NCBI GenBank assembly: GCA_958510875.1
Contig: OY294068.1
Location: 197,432,315 to 197,496,314 of the forward strand
Source of the DNA: Endomychus coccineus
Taxonomy: Eukaryota; Arthropoda; Insecta; Coleoptera; Endomychidae
Direction of reading: 5' to 3'
DNA length: 64,000 bases
A program made the translations under genes and the position numbers. The notes under the pieces were generated by a model. That model was not told where the DNA came from. It made no database searches and saw nothing but the letters and a program-made list of their open reading frames with translations. This document shows positions 1 through 12,300 of the stretch, one piece after another (the first letter of the stretch is position 1; every line of letters begins with the position of its first letter).

Positions 1-30
1 AACGCTTACGCGTAAATATTTAGCACTTAC

Positions 31-301
31 TTCAATCTAAACACGTGTTTCTTCTTCTTGTAATCGTTGGCCACGCTGACCGCCGCTTTCTGTAGTAAAA
101 GAGGACTTTCCGCTTTGAACGTCTGATCTGGAGAGGTGTGAGCAGATTTCATATCTTTGTAGAAGGACAATTTGGTGCCTTGTAGTACCACGTAAACTTT
201 ATCCCACGATCTGTTCGAGGCTTTAGTCGTTGTGTTTTCCCATTCGTGTTTTCGTACTAATGAACCCTCGAAATTGCCATCGTCGCCTGGACTACTGCGC
301 T
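31..301 (-). CDS. beta-Spec: Beta-spectrin exon: N-terminal part of the PH domain
   Basis: This exon encodes residues 2231-2320. After [19 protein letters not shown] it reads [18 protein letters not shown] and [10 protein letters not shown], the first strands of the phosphoinositide-binding PH domain. The donor AA|GTAAGT (exit phase 2) shows that the domain continues in an exon beyond the left edge of the window. Confidence 0.95.
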
Positions 302-3300
302 CTAAGGTAGAAAGTTAGTTAGTGATTTAGCCTACGATGCAGTAGTTGTAAAGCTGCTGCATACATAACATGGATTCAAAAATACAGTACAATTATATTT
401 AGCAGCTATCAAATATCTTATATTGTAACACAAGAATCTTAACGGACTAGTGAAAATGGAGAATTTTGGAGTGATCCTACGATAATCTATATTCAGATTG
501 ACTCAAGTTATCTGGAATCCGATAGAGGTCAGGTTCTATCGAATCCTGACACCTGACAGTTGACATATGTCAAAGTCATTTGAATCGTCTACTCTACCAT
601 GGTTATAGTTCTATGCACTCAAGGATTGTAATATAACGCTGCAAAATATGTATAATACCACTTCATGAAAGTACTCTTCGCATATAAATTCCGAAGGGTA
701 TATTGCATTTACTCAAGCTTATTCTAAAATAGTTTCAAGTAAGCCCTAGAGCAAAAATAATCCGTGTCTGTCTGGATGAACATGGATACACCCTTTTCTG
801 AAGGGGTGAAAATGAAAAAAAATCATTACTTCCAAAGTATACATTGATTGAATCGTTTCAAAACTTTTACAGTAAACTCAAGATAATTTAAAACTGCTTT
901 CATCGAAATTTCAACAAAAAGAATTATCGAAATAAAGTTAAATTTACGCCGCACTTCAACAGTTTATATATAACGGCGTTGTCTACGTGCTCACTGGATT
1001 GACTCGAGTTCGATTCCCGGAAGTGGATTATTTATTTTTGCACATTTTCTTAAAAACATTATTAATTTGAATATTATTTAGTTGTGTAACGATAATGAAA
1101 TACATAATTTATTTCATTATCTTTACACAAATGCGAAGAGTATCTTATGGAATATGAAACAATTATATACAAATCAGACACCAAATCATATGATTTACTA
1201 AGAGTAACTTTGCCTATTCAAGAAGCAGCAACACATTTCTAGTTTCTTAGTGCGATAGAGGCCAATATGTTTTCAAATTTACTGAAATTCTTATGACAAA
1301 GGTCAATTTCTGCTGATTAATAGAAATACAGAAATTAGCTTAGTCAAGCATTCTTGAAGAAGCGTCGTTGTACCTAGTCGTGTTTAATTCAGTAAATTAG
1401 AGGAAATTAAGTTTCTCATAATTTTGAAAATAATAATGAATATTCTCAGGATAACTTTTAATGAAGTGCCTTGAACACGAAGTCTTATAAAGACAGTTCA
1501 TCTCAGGAAGTTTACATCAAGTTTCGAATTTATCATTATATGTAGTCCAGGCATTTAAGTTTTGTCCGAATTTCGGCAAGTTCTAATTTTGGCCTATTTT
1601 GACGCGCTGAACACGATAGTGTAGTTTACATTTGGATTCATTCTGTGCTCGAAAAACTATGGCCATTTTTGGACCCAAATGACCATAGTTTTTCGAGCAC
1701 AGGGTTAATCCGAATTTAAACTACATCTTCGTCTTCAGCGCGTCAAAAGACAAGAATAGACCAAAAGCAGAACCTGCTGGAATTCGGACAAAAATCGTCG
1801 ATTTTCATCCTTAAATGCCTGGACTATTAAACAAAATGAAAGTTTTTACTCGTATCAACTTTGCTTTATGCCAAACGAAGATACGAATTATACAATTGGC
1901 TACGAATGAAAGTAATATTAAACTTGGTTGAACAATATACTGCTTTCATTTTAAATTATAAGATAAGAAATAAGTAAATTTCGCACTACATCTATTTACA
2001 ATAACAATAATGATGATTTCTATTGCTTTAGTCATTTAGTCTTATCTCACTCGTTTCGAGAATACTTATCTTATCGATAAGAGTCAAATTACACAACTAC
2101 TTGTAATCGTGGCAAACGATTAAACATTTATAATAATCAGTTTACACAATGAACATTAATACCTGGCAACGTCGCAGTGTCGTCGTCGCTGACTGCTCCT
2201 GAAGATTTCGAAGAACCCTTCTTCCATCTGAAACTACGGAAGGGGGACTTGCTCCTAGAACGATCCTTACGTTTCGGCTTTTCTTCCGATCTCGATACTT
2301 CGAAAAATCCGCAAATAAAGCAACGTTCACATCACAAAAAAAGCATGCTTTTCGCTAATAATAATAATAAAACCAGGTAGAGTAAACCACATGTTGTACT
2401 TACCGATTGGTTGCTTTGTCCTGATGGAGATGGGAGACGTCGATTGAGCTTTCGGAGGAGGAGTTCGCCTAATATCGCTGTCTCGTCCATGCACTACATA
2501 ATAACATGCTCATGCATTAAATTCATGCAAACTTGACACTTATAATGCGTCTAAGTGTATACAGTGTATCGGGAAATAATGGAATATGTCGCATATTTCA
2601 GTATATACTCATTCTGTTATAGGCAGGAAATTGAAAGCCTGCTTACTGGCCAGAGGGAAAACCCTGTGGTATTGAAAACAAATCATCGTTCTCGACTATG
2701 ATCGTTTATCCAAAAATGGAGGCAAAAAGGAGAAGCATCACCATGAAAATTTAGACGATTCGGAGGGCATATTATGCAGCACTCCTGCACAAACTGCGAC
2801 AAAATATTCGGGAGAAAAGACGTGAAAGGCGGTGGTGCGTTTGTTGCACGAAAAAGCAGCCATGCCTACTGATGGAATTACGCAAGCCGCCATTCGGGTA
2901 CCACAGTGACTATTATCTGTTCAGTAATGTGAAAGAGATGAAGGTTACAGTTTGGGCACGGGAATTGAATTGTTGCTGAAACGATGTAATGAGTGATTGA
3001 TGTCACGGCGGAATAGGAGAAATAAGTACGCCGTTTTTTCCTTAGTTACGCCCGGATTCTTTGGCACTGCCCCCTCATATTAGGGATGTTCGATACTGTA
3101 TTGATTTTTGGGAGGATCGATAATTTAGTGACCGATTCACGATATTTGATACCGATACATACAAGTATTTACAGATAAAAACAAGAAATGATTTCAAAAT
3201 GTTCCTTATATCTAATTTCAAACGATCTACATGTTTGACCAATGTATAGGGCATTATATTCCTCACAAGTTAACTTATAAACCCCCGACTTCCAAAATTT

Positions 3301-6300
3301 ATTTGATTTAGTTTTTGCATTGAAAAATATGTTTGAAAGTTTTTGGCTTTAGATGGAAGCTACGTTTATTTTTATTTTCTTAAATGTATTCGAAATTTAA
3401 TCAGATATTGGCCCGAAGTACGTCAAGGCAACATTTTTTTCTCAGCTATTTGTTGCACGTTAGGATAAATTTGATTAATAGGCAATTTTAAAGATTTTTT
3501 CATGATTAAATTATTTATTAACGAGACAGAATAGCCGTTCTGTAACGCAATGTTTCTTATAGTGTCTAATTCAGTCAAAAGCGCTGATTTTTCCAATGGT
3601 ATGGACACGACTCTATGTATCATAGATTCTTTGTTCACCCTGTTAAATTCCACGTAATGCAATCATTAGAAAGTGGTTCTGGCGGGGATCGTCCCTCTAC
3701 AGCTCCATATAAAAACAGTGGCCGCGGGTATGACGCAAGTATTTATTATTCTTTTAATTACGAGTCAAATAAGCGTTTTGAAGAATAATATCATGTTTCT
3801 TCCTGTCCGTAAGTCCTTACTTCATTTTAATTCGGAATTTTAAGATAAATAACCTGATTATTGTGTAATTTTCATTTGGTGATATCCTGACTCGAACAAT
3901 GGATCTATACTGTTCCCTTCAATATTTGTGGGATCGATACTTTTGTTACGATCCGTATCAATACAAAATATCGATACTTTCCACAGTATCGAACATCCCT
4001 ACCTCGTATATTGTATTGTACTTACTTTTCCCTCACATTAAAAAAAATGAGGGCGCAGTGATAAATAATGAACAACTCCAATTTAAAACATATCGTCACA
4101 AAATAAGTTCATACTGAGATATCTGACATATTCCAAACCATCAGGATTTGCTATAAAATATTTATTTATTTAGATTTGGTTTGCCGCGTCCGGAATGGTC
4201 TCAACGTGACCTATTTAACAGACAATTTTTCGAGGTAAATGAACTTTCTTCATCTCCACAACGACCAAAGATTAAATATTGGTTAAAACGTTTCCAGATT
4301 TCCCCAGAATGTTTGAAATGAATGGAAAAGTATTCAGTAATTTATCAGTTAATGCAAATATTTTTTCAGTAATTGGACACAATGGCACTAAATTAAAAAA
4401 AAATGTAATAGATTAAAGAAATTAGATACAAATTAATTAATCTCATGTTGGCTGTTGCAAGATAAAAATGATTAGAGAGAACTTATCATTATTATCTGGC
4501 AAAACCCAACGTGAGATAAATGAATATATTCATAGTCATTTGTATCGAATTTCATACATTTGGTGTCGCCATCTGGCGCACTCGAGTAGTAACTTGTGTA
4601 AAGAGAAATCTATCAGTCAATGTCGTACATTGTTTGATTACTTAGTGTGACATGTATTCGCAGATGGCGTGAAATATTTTGGTCTTTTGATCATCCTCCT
4701 TGTCGGTTATCGTACCTTTAACAAAGATCTAGACTAGAGACCTTATCAAAATTTAATTAATTGACAACATCTTCAATACAAACATGATTTAATTGATCTA
4801 AATGGAGCAAAACTCCCACGTTTAAGCAAAATTTCAACGAATTCTATTGTACAGTCTGGGCTGAACGGTCGGCAAAAGAGAAAAGCGTCTTTAGTAGTCA
4901 CACATGATGTAGACATGAAACGCTGGATATGTTATGTACTTCAAACAACATGCATTAACATACGCCATTTGGTTTCCGATTCGTGATATTTAAAATCTTA
5001 TTTTCAACTATGACGTGAATGAAATCGTGAAGAAACATTCAAAATTGATGAATCTGATACTGTGAGAACGAGAAACATAATGAAAAAATTAAAGAACAAA
5101 CATAAAAAGCTATTTGATACCAAAAAAAGGGGTTGTTAGTTGATAAAATACATTCTAAAGCATAAGAATAGATTACTTACCTGTCTATAGAATGAATTAT
5201 TCGAAATAAATTGCTTGTTTAGTTTATTATTCTGATGAGTAATAGTAAGAACATGAAAGTTATTAGCTGTAAATTGTGCAATTCTATTATATTAATGACA
5301 TTCAGTCATTCACTGGGAAATACATTCACGGACAATTTGCAAAACATTTCAAAAACACTGATTTTTACTTAAATTGTTCAACTACTTGTTCCAATAGAAA
5401 AATTCGGTATAAAAACTGGTCTGTAATCTAAAAAAGAAGAATTTGAACGAATTTTCACGTAGTAAACGCGGAAAAATCAATGTTTTTGACATGCCCACAT
5501 CCGCAAGCATACGAAATTAATTGTTTGTCGCAATTTTAAATGTGCATTTGACTTTACAGTATAAAAGCAATAGGAACCATCACCATACATTTACATACAG
5601 ATATAAGAGGAAAAGTGTTTACCTTCACCTGGTGAACTAGCTTTTAAAGAAGAAGTTCTCTGACTTCCAGCTGCGTTAAATTTCAAACAGAGGTACATTT
5701 TCAAACTCAAACGCTATAGTTTTGTAATTTGCACAAACTAATTTGAGTAAAATCAATACATGTTTTCCGTTATCGCAACAACAAAAAAAGGTAATTCTTA
5801 AAGCAATATTTATTCATATAAATATAGTAAAACCTCTCGGTGAACATCACTATGAATTTTTTAACAATCAGTACAATTTTTTTAAATATACCTTCCTAAG
5901 AAAGGTCTACAGATAACATAAAGTAGTACATGAAAGATTGTATTTGTTTGAGCGAATTTAAATTAAAGCAACATGGAAACAACAAAAACGAAAGCTTTTG
6001 ATACAAGATGATTATTAGTGCGCTGAAAAAAAAAACAAAAAAATGGTGAACAACAGGTAACTGAAAACGTAAATATCTGGACTTTACCGAGAGGTTTTAC
6101 TGTAAAGGTTATTAATGTTATGGTTAAATCAGATCCTTGCGGATAATTTTCATTTTACTTTGGAAACGTTTTCGTAATTTGTGCAAATTACATTTGGCGA
6201 ATAAAGAAATGTTTTTGTCAAGTATTAAAGTCAATTCGTTGATAATAATAAGAATATGCAGAGGTTTTGATTCCGAAACTTTGGACATCCCCTTTCTACA

Positions 6301-9300
6301 AAAAATGGAATACCACGGTACAACTGGTCTTACACTTTAGTGGTTTAGTAGATTTTTTTATACAGAGAACGAATAAAAAAATTGTTTCTTCTTATAATAG
6401 GAGAGTTACCTCAGGAATTCCACAAGGTTCCATATTGTCTTACCTATTTCTTTTATACCTTAATGATTTTATTTTAATCCAAGACCTTAATCTCATTTAA
6501 TCTTTTTGCTGATTATATTGTAGAGTTCTTGATCTAGTATTGCCAACGCAACTGACAAGTCGCGGTAGATATGTTGTTCGAAACCGCACTAATCTACACG
6601 ACTAGTCGCAACAATTTATCAATTAGTCAATACTATATAGATAATTTTCCATTATGAGTATTGTGCTACTGTACTTGTAGTGGTACAGTAGTTATTATAA
6701 TTTGATTGATTAATGGAACTGTTCTTCTCGTTGTTGATAATTTTGTTTTTGTTAATTCAAAATTTTTTGTCAACGTTGTTGTTAACTGTTTTATAAAACA
6801 ACTTTTTTTCAACAGCCAGAAGAATCGTTTTATTATTCAACTGTAGTACCACCAGAATTGGTAACCCCGAAGTGATGTCCAGAGGATCTCATCAACCAAC
6901 CACTACCATTGATGAAGTTCGGGATTTTCCTGATGGTTGTGAATAATAAAACATAATGTTGTTACAAAAATGACCCCTAGTATGTTTTTTGGGTCGCTGA
7001 ACACGATTCCGCTGTTATTTTTTCCAAAAAACTCTCTCCAGATGAAAAATTCGGAAAATTCGAGATTTTTCTGAGACAGTTATGAATAATAAAGTATAAT
7101 TTTGTTACAAAAATGACCCCTAGAATGGTTTTTGGGTCTCTGAACACGATTCCGCTGTTATTTTTCCCAAAAAACTCTCTCCACATGGAAAATTCGGGAA
7201 ATTTGATATTTTCCTGAGACGGTTATGAATAATAAAGTACAATTTTGTTACAAAAATGACCCCTAGTATGTTTTTTGGGTCGCTGAACACGATTCCGCTG
7301 TTATTTTTTCCAAAAAACTCTCTCCACATGGAAAATTCTGGAAATTTGAGATTTTCCTGAGACGGTTATGAATAATAAAGTATAATTTTGTTACAAAAAT
7401 GACCCCTAGTATGTTTTTTGGGTCGCTGAACACGATTCCGCTGTTATTTTTCCCAAAAAAACTCTCTCCAGATGGAAAATTCGGGAAATTTGAGATTTTC
7501 ACGAGACGGTTATGAATAATGAAGTATAATTCTGTTACAAAAATGACCCCTAGTATGTTTTTTGGGTCGCTGAACACGATTCCGCTGTTATTTTTCCCAA
7601 AAAACTCTCTTCACATGGAAAATTCGGGAAATTTGATATTTTCCTGAGACGGTTATGAATAATAAAGTACAATTTTGTTACAAAAATGACCCCTAGTATG
7701 TTTTTTGGGTCGCTGAACACGATTCCGCTGTTATTTTTTCCAAAAAACTCTCTCCACATGGAAAATTCTGGAAATTTGATATTTTCCTGAGACGGTTATG
7801 AATAATAAAGTATAATTTTGTTACAAAAATGACCCCTAGTATGTTTTTTGGGTCGCTGAACACGATTCCGCTGTTATTTTTCCCAAAAAACTCTCTCCAG
7901 ATGGAAAATTCGGGAAATTTGAGATTTTCACGAGACGGTTATGAATAATGAAGTATAATTCTGTTACAAAAATGACCCCTAGTATGTTTTTTGGGTCGCT
8001 GAACACGATTCCGCTGTTATTTTTCCCAAAAAACTCTCTCCACATGGAAAATTCGGGAAATTTGATATTTTCCTGAGACGGTTATGAATAATAAAGTACA
8101 ATTTTGTTACAAAAATGACCCCTAGTATGTTTTTTTGGGTCGCTGAACACGATTCCGCTGTTATTTTTTCCAAAAAACTCTCTCCACATGGAAAATTCTG
8201 GAAATTTGAGATTTTCCTGAGACGGTTATGAATAATAAAGTACAATTTTGTTACAAAAATGACCCCTAGTATGTTTTTTGGGTCGCTGAACACGATTCCG
8301 CTGTTATTTTTCCCAAAAAAACTCTCTCCAGATGGAAAATTCGGGAAATTTGAGATTTTCCTGAAACGGTTATGAATAATAAAGTATAATTCTGTTACAA
8401 AAATGACCCCTAGAATGTTTTTTGGGTCGCTGAACACGATTCCGCTGTTATTTTTCCCAAAAAACTCTCTCCAGATGGAAAATTCGGGAAATTTGAGATT
8501 TTCACGAGACGGTTATGAATAATAAAGTACAATTTTGTTACAAAAATGACCTCTAGTATGTTTTTTGGGTCGCTGAACACGATTCCGCTGTTATTTTACC
8601 CAAAAAACTCTCTTCAGATGGAAAATTCGGAAAATTTGAGATTTTCCTGAAACGGTTATGAATAATAAAGTATAATTCTGTTACAAAAATGACCCCTAGT
8701 ATGTTTGTTGGGTCGCTGATCACGATTCCGCTGTTATTTTTCCCAAAAAACTCTCTCCAGATAGAAAATTCGGAAAATTTGAGATTTTCCTGAGACGGTT
8801 ATGAATAATAAAGTACAATTTTGTTACAAAAATGACCCCTAGTATTTTTTTTGGGTTGCTGAACACGATTCCGCGGTTATTGTTCTCGGAAAACTCCCTC
8901 TAAATGGGAAATCCCGCGGTCTTGATAGTTATGAATGATTTATGAGGTATTAGGAACAGAATGCAAAATTTTTTTTGAAATTCTAGCTTACCTTATTTTT
9001 ATTATTTTTTTCCGGTTCGTTGCCTAAAAAATTCCATGTCATTAGCGTGAATTGAGTCGTTTAATAAACCAGTTAGTGTTACTGCTCAACATAGCCTAGA
9101 AAATTCAATTCACCTTCCTGCAAAACCGAACCGAACAATCAAAAAAGTCAAATTGAACTAAAATTACTTGACAAAAACACTCTTCCAGTTAATAACGAAA
9201 GTAATTCGGAACCAATCACCAACAACTTATAAACAGCTTTACAAGAAATCAGTGAATCGCCGACGGTTATTATTAAACGTGTGCGCTTTTGTTAAACACA

Positions 9301-12300
9301 AATGGTATGGATGAAAATGAATGTTTCAACATTAGAGGACGTACCTGTTCTTTCTTCAGCAGCAGGACTACCGGTGTCAGGTCCATCAACTTCAGCTTCA
9401 ACTGCGACAGGCTGAGCGGTGGCTTGAGCGGCTCTTCGTTCCGCTTCTTCTTGTTCCCGCCTAGCTCGCTCTTCAGCCTCTCTAGCTTCACGTTTCCTCT
9501 CCATCTCTCTCAATTCGAACTATGGAAATGGACAAAAGTTGCTCTATAAACGTGTTTTACGATTGAACTGGGCATAATGGAAGCTAGGTTGGTGCATCGA
9601 ACATGCAACATTCTCACATTGAAGTCGTAATTCAAAATCTAAGATGTAATCAATGGCAATATTATTATTAGTGTTATTCTTTTAACATTTTGAAAATATA
9701 ATATAAATTGATTAAATTGTGCGTATTCAGTTGTTTTGTGTACCGAATTAAATAAATTTCCACTATCTTTCTTCTTTTTTTTTCTTTCAGTGCCAATTTG
9801 ATTTTATCTAGAATTTTTCGAGATAAATCGAATCGACATCATTGTGTACGATTGTAAAGCAGGAGGTTTGTTTCTAATTATAGTGCCAAATATCATCATT
9901 ATCACCACACTTAAAAATAACAGGTTTGTGATCACACGCATCTCGGAAACGGAATTTAATTTCGGAAATATTTTCATGTTCTAGTTCCGAACACAATTAT
10001 AATCCCGGGAAAATGATCGAATATTTTTGGCACATAGGGTTTCAAAGGATGTAATTTGTAATAAATTGTCCAGGAAACGAGAGATCGCATCAAAATAATA
10101 TATTAAATGACTCTAAAATACATGTAGGATGATTGTTCTGCTGCCTTATACCGGGATAGCAAAAATTATCTTGGTCAAGGGTAGTTGTGTCAAATTAATT
10201 AATTTGAAGCTTCTAAAAGTGAGAAATTTCGCAATTTTATACGAATGTTATAACACTCAGAAGTCTCTAGCGCTTTAGACTCCGGGATTTTCACGTGGCC
10301 TATCGAAATTAGAAGGTTCGAATTGTATAAAAACACAATTGCATGAAAGCCAGACGTCCTATGTGATTAGCTACGAACGTAATCATTTTGACATATGCCT
10401 CGAGGAGCTAGCTACGCGTCAGTTAGAGTTTATACTTTTTACCTCGATCTTGTTAATTCGGGGCCGTTTTATGCCCCGTGCGGCCGGCGCCAGTTGTAAT
10501 AAAGTGTTTTCGGCTATAGGCAGCTAGCTTTTAACTGCTTTTGGTTATATTTTAGTAGCTAGAAAATTCCCTTTGGTACGTCGCACGTTAGACGCGCGTA
10601 GCTGAGACCTGAGAGTACCTGTTTATATTTTAATTAAGTTTTCCTATTTAATCGACATTTTGGGGTCCGAGAGCTATTTAGTTGGCCCCGTTCATAAACT
10701 AACGACATGGAGCGAAAACCGCATGCGAAAAGTCCTCGTAAAGACTTTCTATGTTCCGAAGATTTGCACTTTTCTAACTCGCGAGCTACGCGCTCCTCAC
10801 GTGAACGTCATTCGATTTATCGAAAATTAACCAATTTAAAACAGTTTTCGACCCCGTTTGTGGCTATTGCGACCTTGTAAAAGGTTCAAAGTTAACATTT
10901 CGTTTTACATTCCACAACCACCCTTGACCAAGATAATTTTTGATATCCCGGTATTTAATAATGCACAGCAGCAGAATTTAAATGTCAAGTATTTAAAAAA
11001 CGTGAAAATTTAAGATTTTCATTTTTATAACATGGATTGAAGTTTCTTTCTAAAAATCCATAATATTATTATTAGAATTATACGAACATTTCATTGATAT
11101 TAAATACATATCAATCAATCAAACAATCAAAACGGGGGCGAACAAGTCCGGAGCACTACGACCGCTTGATTGGATCCATTGTACGCCCCTTAATACAAGA
11201 ATCAGTCCAGCAGGCCCAAGGCAGTACCGAAGACTAATATGGCTTCAAACGGCATATGTGTGCTGCCGAGATGTTGTAGCCTAAGAGAAGCCAGTGCCGG
11301 ACATTCTGCTAGGATGTGAGAGGCAGTTTCATCCGCCTCTCCACATCTACTACAAGTTGGGTCTTCAACATTGCGTGTAGATGTTTATCCAGATGACAAT
11401 GTCCTGTCACCAGTTTTAGGCTTCTCCTGTTCATAAAAAGTAGGGTTTTAGAGAGTTTAGGCGAGAACTCCCTAATGTGGAGCTTGGCTTGCTTCATGCC
11501 GGGGGCACCACGCCAGACCGAGAGCCACTGTCTATCCAGTAGCTCCTTGAGGGCGTGGAGCCCGGTGGTCGATGAGATTCCGATCGTTGAATCGGAGCCA
11601 GGGGCTCTCAAGCAACCCTGTTTGGCCAGTTCATCGGTCACTTCGTTTCCTTTCACTCCAGAGTGGGGCGGGCACCCACACTAGCTGGAGTTTGTTCCTT
11701 CTGGTTAATTCAGCCAGAGTTTCCCTGCATTCCAAGACAACCTAGAAGTCGCTCTGTGGGAGCGAAGTGCGCCCAGGGCCGCTCAGCTGTCAGTGCAGAT
11801 GTAAATCCGCTTACATCGGTTTAATCCAAGGTTTTCCAGGGCACAGACCTCAGCCTGAAAACGGTTGCGTGGGCACCTAGGGGAACTGGAATCTACCTTC
11901 TGGGCGTACACGAGTAGACTCCGGCTCCGCTAGACTCGCCAATTTTAGACCCGTCCGTGAACCACATGAGTACCCCTGGCGGAAGCGGCCCAAAGTCCTT
12001 GTTCTCCCAGTCCGTGCTCTGTGTTATGAGGACGTCTGGTGTTTGAAACCTGACAGCAGGCGCTGTCGCCTCCTGCCACTGTTTTGATATGGAGATGTAG
12101 AGGGACGATCCCGACCAGAACCTCCAGAGCCCTGGCGGGGCGGTCCTCATAGCCCCCGTTATCCTCACGCAGGCAAGTCGTTGGGCCTTATCCAGCTCCA
12201 GACGGGACAGAACACCGTTTCGACTGTTCTTTGGTCCCTGGTGTGTTGTGATGGTTCCATGTTTCGTCCACGGTTACGAAACGACGCAAAAAAACGATTT

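Noticed and set aside
975..1025. GAGTTCGATTCCCGG, resembling a tRNA T arm
   Set aside because: The arms do not pair and there is no A box or acceptor stem in range.
6977..8437. Series of minus-strand frames of 69-152 codons
   Set aside because: They fall in the 143-bp satellite. The unit is not a multiple of three and the frames simply restart in each copy.
9289..9549. 86-codon plus-strand frame, Ser/Phe-rich
   Set aside because: It is antisense to the beta-spectrin linker exon, whose minus-strand frame and splice sites are clear.
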